Of a stretch of 64,000 nucleotides of DNA, positions 35,590 to 47,331 are shown one piece after another; positions within the stretch are counted from its first letter, which is position 1; every line of letters starts with the position of its first letter. Origin of the DNA: Pogostemon cablin (taxonomy: Eukaryota > Streptophyta > Magnoliopsida > Lamiales > Lamiaceae); NCBI GenBank assembly GCA_023678885.1, contig CM043009.1, forward strand, positions 18,531,117-18,595,116, given 5' to 3'. The notes under the pieces are model-generated. The model was given only the letters and a program-made list of their open reading frames with translations. It made no database searches and was not told where the DNA came from. The position numbers and the translations under genes are program-made.

Positions 35590-36744
35590 ATGAGCTACAT
35601 GGATAATCTTCGAGATATGGTGAATAGAAGTGTTCATTCCGCTATGAACACACAAGGAAATTTTCAAGGATTTCAAATGCCAAATTGGGAGCCTAATTTG
35701 CAACCGGATTACGGAGTACAAGATATGCAATTCCAACAACAAGGTTATGAGAATTTGGGAGTTCCTCATCAAATGCATCATCAAGTATACCCTCAAGGTG
35801 TGGAAGATGGTTTTCAAGGAAATTTTTCTAGAAATCAAGATGGAAATCAACCACATCTATGGGGCGATTTTCAAGACTCCAACACCTCTTATTCCGCCCA
35901 ACTTGACTATAGAGAGAAGCTTAGAAATGAGTTGATCGAAAAGATTATGGAGCGCATGGAGAAGGAGAGTAAGTATAATGAAGCTTGGATGGATCGAATC
36001 GGAAATTGGTGTGACAGGGTGACAAGTGCAATAGTAGCATTCGGTGCTAGATTAGATTCCATTGAGCACCAAGTTAGTCAAGTTGTATCCACCGTTGAGA
36101 ACAACAAGCCTTCTACCTCCGGAACGAATCTATGCATGGCCATTAAAGATCGAAAAGAGGATGGTTTAGAAAGGTTTGATAAGGTTATGAAGGAAAAGAG
36201 AGAAAGGGTGCCCAAGTGGGTGAAAGCTAAAGAGTTGAAAGAAGAGTTGACGGAGGAATTCGATAGATTTGTCGAGTCTCTTGAAGAGATGGTAGAGAAA
36301 GTCAAGATTCAAAATCAAAAAGAGATTCATGCCATTATGGAAGAAAAGAAACCTCCGGAAACTAAGATCATGGATTCTACTCCCCACAAGCCAAAACCTT
36401 CTCATTCTATTGAAATTTCAAATTCTCTTAAAAACTTCCATGATTTCATTGATAAAAATTTGTTTGGTGATTGTAGGAAAAAGGTTGCAAGAGGGCACCA
36501 ACACTTGTCAATGCCCGAATTCTTACCGGGGGATGTGGTTGAAGTTCAAAATGCATATAAAGCCCCATGGAAAAAGTGGAACAAGTGGAAAGGGCCATTC
36601 CTTGTGAAGAACGCCTTCGGAGACCAATTGCTTGAGCTATTTAACAAGAAGGGAACCGTTCTAGTGGTTGAATGGGAGAGCACAAGGCACTACTTCAAGA
36701 AGAAACCTATGAGAGTGCCTAAGGACTATTCAAGACCACCATGA
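35590..36744 (+). CDS. Array element protein, unit 4
   Basis: Identical in translation to the other units, with C at 36093 as in units 1 and 5. Its non-coding 3' region has a private G-to-C change at 37814. Domain layout as described for unit 1. Confidence 0.7.
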   Translation: MSYMDNLRDMVNRSVHSAMNTQGNFQGFQMPNWEPNLQPDYGVQDMQFQQQGYENLGVPHQMHHQVYPQGVEDGFQGNFSRNQDGNQPHLWGDFQDSNTSYSAQLDYREKLRNELIEKIMERMEKESKYNEAWMDRIGNWCDRVTSAIVAFGARLDSIEHQVSQVVSTVENNKPSTSGTNLCMAIKDRKEDGLERFDKVMKEKRERVPKWVKAKELKEELTEEFDRFVESLEEMVEKVKIQNQKEIHAIMEEKKPPETKIMDSTPHKPKPSHSIEISNSLKNFHDFIDKNLFGDCRKKVARGHQHLSMPEFLPGDVVEVQNAYKAPWKKWNKWKGPFLVKNAFGDQLLELFNKKGTVLVVEWESTRHYFKKKPMRVPKDYSRPP

Positions 36745-38795
36745 GCTAAAGACTATCGTCCGGCTTGAAGACGTTAAACTTAGCGCTCGATGGGAGGCAA
36801 CCCATCATTATCTTTATTGCTTTATTTAATGCTTTCAATAAGGATTGTGGATTTGTTATTTCTTGCATTTTTGGCATGTAGGTTGATTGTGCTTGTGAGG
36901 AATACGCGTATTGAAGACACGAAGAGTGCTTGATTTGAAATGTGATAGTAAGTCACACAACTTTTTGCAAACTTACCTCGAAACTCTTGTTTCAATTTAA
37001 GTTTGGGGGGATATGGCGTGGTGTGACATACTTTGTCTTGAAAGCATATACTTTTCGTATTTTTGAGCTAATTTTAAAATTTTTCTCATGAGTTTGGTTT
37101 GATTTTGGTATGATTGGTGGTGTTGAAGTGCATGATAGTCCATATTTGTTAAATGCAATTGTTGAGCTAACGGTGTTTGTTAAGTGTTTGAGCATGAGTG
37201 AAAGGTATTGGAAGCACGAATGGAGCTTGGAGCTAACGTTTTCTTTACCAAATGCCCATTGAGGGAGTATTCTACACCTTATCACTTCTAGTTGCTTGAC
37301 ATATTTTGATTTGTATTGATGTGATTAGCATGCTACTTCATGTGTTATGTTTTTTGGGATGTTTATTTTCATTAGTTAGGATTTTCTTTTCAATCAAAGG
37401 TTGGGATGATTGTGAGCTTACATTGTATGGATGATTTGAATGTGTGCTTCATTGTTTAATGATAGTGATTTTTATTCTTGCATGTTATGTGTTTTTGTTT
37501 TGTTTATTGTTTGTTGAGTCTTTATTTTATGTTTTGTGTGTTTTCTTATTTTTGTCTTGGTATGTTTGGAGGTTTGTTTTGGGATGTTGTGAGTCATTTT
37601 TGAACATGAGTGGTGATATGTTGTGGTAGTAAGTGATGACAAGTTATGATTAAGAATCTCTACACTTTCGAATTGTGACATGTTTTACTTAACTTGTTCA
37701 ATTTTGAGATGGATGTGGTGTAATAAGTTTCTTAAGGTCCGAGCACAAGCTTGTGAGCGTTTGAGCCTCAACCGTGCATACATGGTATTTTTCTTCATGA
37801 GTGGATTGGTTGTCTTTGATAAGCTAGAATTTGCTCAAGGACTATAGGAACGAGCCCGATTTGTGGAGATTAGTGACATGATCTAAGGCCATCCTTGTTA
37901 TTATAGTCATTACCATATATTTCCTTACCATGAACATCATCCCTAGTCAACCACTTTGAGCCTTAAAGTTTTTTTATTGTGAATATAGCACATTACAAGC
38001 CATGATTACCCACTTAAGCCTTACATATATACCATTTGTGTGGGTGATTGAGGAGATGGTAACTAGAAAGGTTTGATAAGGAAGAAAAAGAAAAAAACGG
38101 AAATGGTAACAAGCAAGAAAAAGGATGAAAAGAGCACAAACAAGAATGAACATGCAACTTCATGACAAGAAAAATGAGTAAAGCAACAACAAGATGCTCA
38201 AGGAAATAAAAATTCAAAGAAAGGAAGCATGCATCATAAGAAGCTCAATCCAAAGGAATGTTGATGAGTAGTGCTTGTGAGTACCAAAGTTGAGAAAGGA
38301 AGAAAGAAAAGTGGAGAAGTTGAGGAAGTTGATCATCTCTTCGATTACTTACACTTGTTAGTCACTATTATCCATACTCTTCCTACCCTACCAAAGAGCC
38401 TATCATTACATCCTTAATAAAAGACCTTTTTGATCACTAATGAAAACTTTGGTGGTTTGTGAATGTAGTCCACGAGCAAGCTTATAGCGAATCGAGCCAA
38501 TCGATTGATGAGTGTTGATTTACCTACTTTAAAGAGTGTTGAGTGAAATTTATAACCTATGTGAGGCTTGGACTAAAAGGGACTATATTACACTTTTATT
38601 CTCTTTAGATTGAACTTGTTAATTTTTCATGTTATGAGTTTAATGTTGTAGGATGCCTTAGCATAATTTGTAATTCTTATTATTATTGATGTGTTGTTAC
38701 TTATGTTCGTTTAGTCTTTTCCTAGGTGAAAATCACTCTTCATGGTTTATCATTTTCGTTGTGCGGGGACGCACAACACTTTAAGTTTGGGGGTG

Positions 38796-40500
38796 TGATG
38801 AGTGATATTTTCACCTAGATTTTAGTGCCTTTTTATATGTGTTTTCGTATATTTTTATCCGTATTTTATGTGTTATTTGGTTGTGTTTTGTGTTTTCATG
38901 GAAATGTGTGTGAATGAGCTTAAACCTACTATTTTCACTTTTTATTTGATGCTAAATAGGATAAGGAAGATGTAGGAAAAAGCGGAACTCAATTTGGAGT
39001 TGAAACGAGGGAGAACGAGCCAAAACAGTGAAGGAATCAGGGCAGCAGCAACACGACTGGCCGTGTCGGTGGCACGAGCCGTGTCGCAGTGCACGACTCG
39101 TGTAGCTAACACGGGCCTGTCCAGAATGGTCGTGTAGCAACATCTATTCATCCAACACGACCACCACTTGGCCGTGTTGCGGAGCTCGACTCGTGTTGCA
39201 GCACACGACCCGTGTAGCCAACACGGGCCTGTAAGCGATGGCCGTGCGGGAGCATCAGTTCACGCAACGGGCACCTTATGGCCGTGTTGCGCCACACGAC
39301 TCTTGTCGTGTCTGGAATCAGAAAAAAATCAGAATCCTTCTAGAAGGCCCAAAAGGGTATAAATACCCCTCCATTCATATTTTATAAAAAAAATCCGAAA
39401 TTCCACCTTCCACACACACCTCACACACTATTTCTTCCATTTTCCACCATCATCTTCATCCATTCTTCATCCACCCATCTACACTTGATCCCCTCCATCA
39501 AATTCACCATCCAAGTGATCAAGGAAGCAAGGGAGAGTGAGATCACAAGAAGAAGAAGGAGATCTCCATTGAAGCACTTCAAAGGGGGAATCTAATTCTA
39601 ATTTTTGTGCATTTCTTTATAGATTGATCATGTTTTGTAAGGATCTTAATGTCTATGTTAATTTTCTTATGGATATGAGAGGCTAATCTCCTTTGTGAGA
39701 TTAGCTCCATGATTGGTGTTGGATAATTTAGTTTTTATGCAAATTGATTTTAATCTTGAATGGGCTTTGTGTTATTTCTATCATTGATTGTTGATTGCTT
39801 GATGTATATGATGATTTGTGTGATTAATTGTCATGGGCATGTGATTAGATTGAGAAATCAATTATGTGTTTAGGATAGTTCATTGAATCATTTCATCATA
39901 CACTTCATGTGCATTAATTTAGAATGAGATAGAGATATCCTTCTAGATTTAGAACCCTTTGATAGAACATTTGATTAGCTTAATCGAGAGGTTGGTTGAT
40001 TAAATGAGGAGACCCAAACAATTAGTGAATTCATAGTACCTTAAAAGGGAATATTGCTTATGATTTAGTACCTAATTAGGGAACTCATAGAGTAATTAGT
40101 ACCTAGTGGGAGGTGTTTGCTATTGTCTCGATCCTATGTGCGTTTGGGAGCCTTGTTGAGGGCCTACATCCTATCCATCTCGAGAGAGAGTTTAGGTGGA
40201 ATTAGTGATCGCTTCTATACCTTGTCCATGAGAGATTAGAATTAATTGCATGATTACTTAATTATCTATGCCATGATTGTTGTTAATCTCATCCTTGCAT
40301 CATTTGGAACCCTCTTATCTTTGCATTCATTTTATCTTTATTTCTTGCTTTAGCATAATTGCATTCATTTGCTCCTATCCTCTCTTCCGTCGTCCTTATA
40401 AAATCACGATAAACTTGAGATCGCTTAAACTCTAGTACCTTCCTCCCTGTGGTTCGATAATTTCTTTAATTGGTCATGCCCACTATATTATGGCTAATCA
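38796..40500 (+). repeat. Array LTR 5
   Basis: 1705 bp, with T at 39303 like LTRs 2-4. Confidence 0.92.
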
Positions 40501-40691
40501 AATGGCGCCGTTGCCGGGGAGGTAACGGTCGCTAATAGTTTGACGAAGGATTGTTTAGAGTGGTCTTAATAAGGACATTTTTTTTATTTTTTTGCATCTT
40601 ATTTTTGCTTTGGAAAATTTTGTTCTAATTTTTCTTTCTTTTATAGGTGCATACCTTGAGAAGGAAGAAGAAGGAGAGCAACCCCAAAAAT

Positions 40692-41846
40692 ATGAGCTAC
40701 ATGGATAATCTTCGAGATATGGTGAATAGAAGTGTTCATTCCGCTATGAACACACAAGGAAATTTTCAAGGATTTCAAATGCCAAATTGGGAGCCTAATT
40801 TGCAACCGGATTACGGAGTACAAGATATGCAATTCCAACAACAAGGTTATGAGAATTTGGGAGTTCCTCATCAAATGCATCATCAAGTATACCCTCAAGG
40901 TGTGGAAGATGGTTTTCAAGGAAATTTTTCTAGAAATCAAGATGGAAATCAACCACATCTATGGGGCGATTTTCAAGACTCCAACACCTCTTATTCCGCC
41001 CAACTTGACTATAGAGAGAAGCTTAGAAATGAGTTGATCGAAAAGATTATGGAGCGCATGGAGAAGGAGAGTAAGTATAATGAAGCTTGGATGGATCGAA
41101 TCGGAAATTGGTGTGACAGGGTGACAAGTGCAATAGTAGCATTCGGTGCTAGATTAGATTCCATTGAGCACCAAGTTAGTCAAGTTGTATCCACCGTTGA
41201 GAACAACAAGCCTTCTACCTCCGGAACGAATCTATGCATGGCCATTAAAGATCGAAAAGAGGATGGTTTAGAAAGGTTTGATAAGGTTATGAAGGAAAAG
41301 AGAGAAAGGGTGCCCAAGTGGGTGAAAGCTAAAGAGTTGAAAGAAGAGTTGACGGAGGAATTCGATAGATTTGTCGAGTCTCTTGAAGAGATGGTAGAGA
41401 AAGTCAAGATTCAAAATCAAAAAGAGATTCATGCCATTATGGAAGAAAAGAAACCTCCGGAAACTAAGATCATGGATTCTACTCCCCACAAGCCAAAACC
41501 TTCTCATTCTATTGAAATTTCAAATTCTCTTAAAAACTTCCATGATTTCATTGATAAAAATTTGTTTGGTGATTGTAGGAAAAAGGTTGCAAGAGGGCAC
41601 CAACACTTGTCAATGCCCGAATTCTTACCGGGGGATGTGGTTGAAGTTCAAAATGCATATAAAGCCCCATGGAAAAAGTGGAACAAGTGGAAAGGGCCAT
41701 TCCTTGTGAAGAACGCCTTCGGAGACCAATTGCTTGAGCTATTTAACAAGAAGGGAACCGTTCTAGTGGTTGAATGGGAGAGCACAAGGCACTACTTCAA
41801 GAAGAAACCTATGAGAGTGCCTAAGGACTATTCAAGACCACCATGA
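40692..41846 (+). CDS. Array element protein, unit 5
   Basis: Identical in translation to the other units. Its non-coding 3' region has a private T-to-A change near 43731. This is the last full internal region; the LTR after it is truncated. Domain layout as described for unit 1. Confidence 0.7.
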   Translation: MSYMDNLRDMVNRSVHSAMNTQGNFQGFQMPNWEPNLQPDYGVQDMQFQQQGYENLGVPHQMHHQVYPQGVEDGFQGNFSRNQDGNQPHLWGDFQDSNTSYSAQLDYREKLRNELIEKIMERMEKESKYNEAWMDRIGNWCDRVTSAIVAFGARLDSIEHQVSQVVSTVENNKPSTSGTNLCMAIKDRKEDGLERFDKVMKEKRERVPKWVKAKELKEELTEEFDRFVESLEEMVEKVKIQNQKEIHAIMEEKKPPETKIMDSTPHKPKPSHSIEISNSLKNFHDFIDKNLFGDCRKKVARGHQHLSMPEFLPGDVVEVQNAYKAPWKKWNKWKGPFLVKNAFGDQLLELFNKKGTVLVVEWESTRHYFKKKPMRVPKDYSRPP

Positions 41847-43897
41847 GCTAAAGACTATCGTCCGGCTTGAAGACGTTAAACTTAGCGCTCGATGGGAGGC
41901 AACCCATCATTATCTTTATTGCTTTATTTAATGCTTTCAATAAGGATTGTGGATTTGTTATTTCTTGCATTTTTGGCATGTAGGTTGATTGTGCTTGTGA
42001 GGAATACGCGTATTGAAGACACGAAGAGTGCTTGATTTGAAATGTGATAGTAAGTCACACAACTTTTTGCAAACTTACCTCGAAACTCTTGTTTCAATTT
42101 AAGTTTGGGGGGATATGGCGTGGTGTGACATACTTTGTCTTGAAAGCATATACTTTTCGTATTTTTGAGCTAATTTTAAAATTTTTCTCATGAGTTTGGT
42201 TTGATTTTGGTATGATTGGTGGTGTTGAAGTGCATGATAGTCCATATTTGTTAAATGCAATTGTTGAGCTAACGGTGTTTGTTAAGTGTTTGAGCATGAG
42301 TGAAAGGTATTGGAAGCACGAATGGAGCTTGGAGCTAACGTTTTCTTTACCAAATGCCCATTGAGGGAGTATTCTACACCTTATCACTTCTAGTTGCTTG
42401 ACATATTTTGATTTGTATTGATGTGATTAGCATGCTACTTCATGTGTTATGTTTTTTGGGATGTTTATTTTCATTAGTTAGGATTTTCTTTTCAATCAAA
42501 GGTTGGGATGATTGTGAGCTTACATTGTATGGATGATTTGAATGTGTGCTTCATTGTTTAATGATAGTGATTTTTATTCTTGCATGTTATGTGTTTTTGT
42601 TTTGTTTATTGTTTGTTGAGTCTTTATTTTATGTTTTGTGTGTTTTCTTATTTTTGTCTTGGTATGTTTGGAGGTTTGTTTTGGGATGTTGTGAGTCATT
42701 TTTGAACATGAGTGGTGATATGTTGTGGTAGTAAGTGATGACAAGTTATGATTAAGAATCTCTACACTTTCGAATTGTGACATGTTTTACTTAACTTGTT
42801 CAATTTTGAGATGGATGTGGTGTAATAAGTTTCTTAAGGTCCGAGCACAAGCTTGTGAGCGTTTGAGCCTCAACCGTGCATACATGGTATTTTTCTTCAT
42901 GAGTGGATTGGTTGTGTTTGATAAGCTAGAATTTGCTCAAGGACTATAGGAACGAGCCCGATTTGTGGAGATTAGTGACATGATCTAAGGCCATCCTTGT
43001 TATTATAGTCATTACCATATATTTCCTTACCATGAACATCATCCCTAGTCAACCACTTTGAGCCTTAAAGTTTTTTTATTGTGAATATAGCACATTACAA
43101 GCCATGATTACCCACTTAAGCCTTACATATATACCATTTGTGTGGGTGATTGAGGAGATGGTAACTAGAAAGGTTTGATAAGGAAGAAAAAGAAAAAAAC
43201 GGAAATGGTAACAAGCAAGAAAAAGGATGAAAAGAGCACAAACAAGAATGAACATGCAACTTCATGACAAGAAAAATGAGTAAAGCAACAACAAGATGCT
43301 CAAGGAAATAAAAATTCAAAGAAAGGAAGCATGCATCATAAGAAGCTCAATCCAAAGGAATGTTGATGAGTAGTGCTTGTGAGTACCAAAGTTGAGAAAG
43401 GAAGAAAGAAAAGTGGAGAAGTTGAGGAAGTTGATCATCTCTTCGATTACTTACACTTGTTAGTCACTATTATCCATACTCTTCCTACCCTACCAAAGAG
43501 CCTATCATTACATCCTTAATAAAAGACCTTTTTGATCACTAATGAAAACTTTGGTGGTTTGTGAATGTAGTCCACGAGCAAGCTTATAGCGAATCGAGCC
43601 AATCGATTGATGAGTGTTGATTTACCTACTTTAAAGAGTGTTGAGTGAAATTTATAACCTATGTGAGGCTTGGACTAAAAGGGACTATATTACACTTTTA
43701 TTCTCTTTAGATTGAACTTGATAATTTTTCATGTTATGAGTTTAATGTTGTAGGATGCCTTAGCATAATTTGTAATTCTTATTATTATTGATGTGTTGTT
43801 ACTTATGTTCGTTTAGTCTTTTCCTAGGTGAAAATCACTCTTCATGGTTTATCATTTTCGTTGTGCGGGGACGCACAACACTTTAAGTTTGGGGGTG

Positions 43898-45376
43898 TGA
43901 TGAGTGATATTTTCACCTAGATTTTAGTGCCTTTTTATATGTGTTTTCGTATATTTTTATCCGTATTTTATGTGTTATTTGGTTGTGTTTTGTGTTTTCA
44001 TGGAAATGTGTGTGAATGAGCTTAAACCTACTATTTTCACTTTTTATTTGATGCTAAATAGGATAAGGAAGATGTAGGAAAAAGCGGAACTCAATTTGGA
44101 GTTGAAACGAGGGAGAACGAGCCAAAACAGTGAAGGAATCAGGGCAGCAGCAACACGACTGGCCGTGTCGGTGGCACGAGCCGTGTCGCAGTGCACGACT
44201 CGTGTAGCTAACACGGGCCTGTCCAGAATGGTCGTGTAGCAACATCTATTCATCCAACACGACCACCACTTGGCCGTGTTGCGGAGCTCGACTCGTGTTG
44301 CAGCACACGACCCGTGTAGCCAACACGGGCCTGTAAGCGATGGCCGTGCGGGAGCATCAGTTCACGCAACACGGGCACCTTATGGCCGTGTTGCGCCACA
44401 CGACTCGTGTCGTGTCTGGAATCAGAAAAAAATCAGAATCCTTCTAGAAGGCCCAAAAGGGTATAAATACCCCTCCATTCATATTTTATAAGAAAAATCC
44501 GAAATTCCACCTTCCACACACACCTCACACACTATTTCTTCCATTTTCCACCATCATCTTCATCCATTCTTCATCCACCCATCTACACTTGATCCCCTCC
44601 ATCAAATTCACCATCCAAGTGATCAAGGAAGCAAGGGAGAGTGAGATCACAAGAAGAAGAAGGAGATCTCCATTGAAGCACTTCAAAGGGGGAATCTAAT
44701 TCTAATTTTTGTGCATTTCTTTATAGATTGATCATGTTTTGTAAGGATCTTAATGTCTATGTTAATTTTCTTATGGATATGAGAGGCTAATCTCCTTTGT
44801 GAGATTAGCTCCATGATTGGTGTTGGATAATTTAGTTTTTATGCAAATTGATTTTAATCTTGAATGGGCTTTGTGTTATTTCTATCATTGATTGTTGATT
44901 GCTTGATGTATATGATGATTTGTGTGATTAATTGTCATGGGCATGTGATTAGATTGAGAAATCAATTATGTGTTTAGGATAGTTCATTGAATCATTTCAT
45001 CATACACTTCATGTGCATTAATTTAGAATGAGATAGAGATATCCTTCTAGATTTAGAACCCTTTGATAGAACATTTGATTAGCTTAATCGAGAGGTTGGT
45101 TGATTAAATGAGGAGACCCAAACAATTAGTGAATTCATAGTACCTTAAAAGGGAATATTGCTTATGATTTAGTACCTAATTAGGGAACTCATAGAGTAAT
45201 TAGTACCTAGTGGGAGGTGTTTGCTATTGTCTCGATCCTATATGCGTTTGGGAGCCTTGTTGAGGGCCTACATCCTATCCATCTCGAGAGAGAGTTTAGG
45301 TGGAATTAGTGATCGCTTCTATACCTTGTCCATGAGAGATTAGAATTAATTGCATGATTACTTAATTATCTATGCC
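43898..45376 (+). repeat. Array LTR 6, truncated at its 3' end
   Basis: Matches the other LTRs up to ATCTATGCC at 45376 and then changes abruptly to Ulp1-like coding sequence; about 226 bp of LTR are missing. It differs from the others by an extra AC in CAACACGGGC (about 44370), G in TATAAGAAAA (about 44492) and A in CCTATATGCG (about 45241). It has G at 44407 like LTR 1. Confidence 0.9.
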
Positions 45377-45497
45377 TAGACTACCACAGCAATCCACTGG
45401 CAATGACTGTGGAGTGTTTTGCTCCCTATACCTTGAAGTGGCAGTTGGGCAACTTACAATGGATTCAGTGGGGGAAGTAAATATTAATGATTATTGA
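45377..45497 (+). pseudogene. Ulp1 (C48) protease C-terminal fragment
   Basis: The frame right of the array reads RLPQQSTGNDCGVFCSLYLEVAVG... and ends with TGA at 45495-45497. It contains the catalytic Gln (45390-45392) and Cys (45408-45410) of a Ulp1-type cysteine protease, spaced by five residues, and a normal C-terminal tail. It is the end of the gene whose earlier parts lie at 5151-7765 and 17329-18388. The catalytic His and Asp region, expected between 18388 and 45377, is not found, so the event that truncated LTR 6 probably removed it. Ulp1 proteases cleave SUMO; this copy cannot be functional. Confidence 0.8.
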
Positions 45498-45719
45498 CGT
45501 CTCTTGTGTGGGGATTTCTATGCACTTCGACGATAAGCATTCCAAATAAGTTATTTTATTATTAATGTTTGTTGGTATTAGATTGGGTTTTTGACCAAGT
45601 AATTTTTAATTTTATAGTAAGTGTCAATGCAATGTATAGGGGTTGAATAACCCAATTGCGTTGAGTACCAATGACATATCCAGTCCTAAGTATGGTTAGA
45701 CATCATTTCTAGGGTGATG

Positions 45720-46262
45720 CTTATGTGTTTTGTGTACGGAAAACAAAATGACAACATAAATAGGTAACTGAATTGGCAATATATATTTTGCATACAGTTA
45801 GTAACTTTCTACGTTCATTATGCTGTGTTTTGAATACGGAAAACAAAAGGACAATAAAAAAGACAACAACATTAGCATCACGTGTCTCCTGGAATATTTT
45901 CCACACTTGAGTAAATAGCATAATGAGTAAAATTACAAAAGTAATTTCCAGAGTGTTTTTACAAGGATAGAATACTTTATATGAGTATGATTTTGTATCT
46001 TGGATCTGAAAAACATAAGGACAACAATAAAGGCAACAACGTTAGCATCATGTGTCTTCTGGAATATTTTATTAATTTTTAGAAGGGAGTATCATTAATA
46101 AAATAACGCAATTAATTTCCTGATTCTTTTGGTGGGGGTAGAATATTTTCTACGTTAATGAGTTAGTTTTTTCAATATGGAAAAAATAAGGACAACAAAG
46201 AAGGCAACAATATTGGCATCATATGTCTCGTGAAATATTTTCCACAGTTTAGAAGGCATCAT
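45720..46262. repeat. Satellite, left block (about 171-bp monomers)
   Basis: The anchor word GGACAACAA (or close variants) recurs at 45849, 46019 and 46190, a spacing of 170-171 bp. The rest of each monomer matches the right block, with phrases such as GGCATCATATGTCTC and ATTTCCAGAGT. Confidence 0.8.
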
Positions 46263-46439
46263 AATTAGGCCATCTCCAATGGTGGCACCTTTTACCCAAA
46301 TTTTGGGGTAACAAAATGCCACCTTCCTCCAATATGTGACCCAAATTTGGGTAATTTTGGGTGTTACCCAAATTCATTACCTAAATTTTTTTTCTTTTAA
46401 AATTATTTTGAATATTGAATTTAACAATAATTATTTATA

Positions 46440-46507
<68 letters not shown>

Positions 46508-47331
46508 ACCACTCTTAATAAATATTTTTAATTATTAAATATATAATAATATTTTTTATCTTTTGTATAATTATTTTATAATAAATTATGTGTCATTAAA
46601 ATAATTTAAAAAATTAATTATTGCACATTTAAAATTACATATTACATTAAAAAATGACATTGAACTTTAAAAAAGATAGACATATAAATACATTACTAGA
46701 TATATAAATAAATATCCTAGAACTAGAACTTAAACACTATTAAGATAAATAAAAATAAAAATATAAATGCATGTACAAACCCAAACCCAAATACTTAAAA
46801 ATAAAATAAGAATTTTTACTCTCACAGTTAAATTTGGGGTAAATCACTCCCTGAACTTCCAAGATCAGTGGGAAAGTAATCCCCGTAAATATTGTCTTGA
46901 TTTATTGACTGGTTTAAATCCATTCTTTGCACAATAATATTTTGCTGAAGTCGAAAATATTCACGTCTAACAGGATCGGATATCGTTGTCAGATCCATCT
47001 TCATAATTTTAATTGTCCTCTTTTGTTTGGGCTGCCTCCATCATTGTTCGTTGATACTTATTTGATTCATTCATTAGATCTTGTATTTGTTTGTTTGTTT
47101 CTTGAAGTTGAGCTTCATTCTCGTCATTATTTCTTTTGAGTTTAGATTATTTTACTCCATGTGATCGTCTCGAGGAAGAACCACCACCTTGATCATTTCC
47201 ATAACTAGACAAGTTAAGATTAAAAGAAGAAATACCATGAGAATCAGAAGTCTGGTTTTCTGGAGATGAGAAATTAATGGAAGCAACATTCTGAAAGGAA
47301 TTTTCACAATCTTTAGTTTCTTTAATTTCAT
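46263..47331 (-). mobile_element. PIF/Harbinger-like fragment with a Myb/NAM-type ORF remnant
   Basis: The left border reads GGCCATCTCCAATGGTGGC, a terminal sequence of the type seen on plant PIF/Harbinger elements, after a TTA that could be half of a target duplication. On the minus strand, 47331 to about 47000 encodes a Ser/Asn-rich stretch and then a HGVK stop SKLKRNNDENE... helix, like the C-terminal part of the Myb/NAM-associated protein that accompanies Harbinger transposase. A TAA (47150-47152) interrupts it. No transposase part is seen and no matching right terminus, so the fragment is truncated where the satellite resumes. Family assignment is tentative. Confidence 0.45.
46445..46504. 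repeat. (TA)n microsatellite
   Basis: About 30 uninterrupted TA dinucleotides inside AT-rich DNA. Confidence 0.95.

Larger units (their letters stand above)
18389..45376 (+). mobile_element. Tandem array of a non-autonomous LTR retrotransposon (6 LTRs, 5 internal regions)
   Basis: The pattern LTR-internal-LTR-internal repeats head to tail with a period of 5102 bp (5101 once). LTR starts are 18389, 23491, 28593, 33695, 38796 and 43898. The internal regions each have a tRNA-Asp-type primer binding site, one main frame and a polypurine tract. Units differ by fewer than ten positions that I could find over 27 kb. The left end starts with a complete LTR; the right end is a truncated LTR missing about 226 bp and joined to Ulp1 sequence. 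Missing protease, RT, RNase H and integrase core make it dependent on another element. The array form implies unequal recombination between LTRs or units after insertion. Confidence 0.92.

Noticed and set aside
18389..45376. Five independent insertions of the same element
   Set aside because: No target duplications or flanking DNA lie between units; LTRs are shared, which requires recombination rather than separate insertions.
46336..46518. Open frame with a long Ile-Tyr run
   Set aside because: It is the translation of the (TA)n microsatellite.
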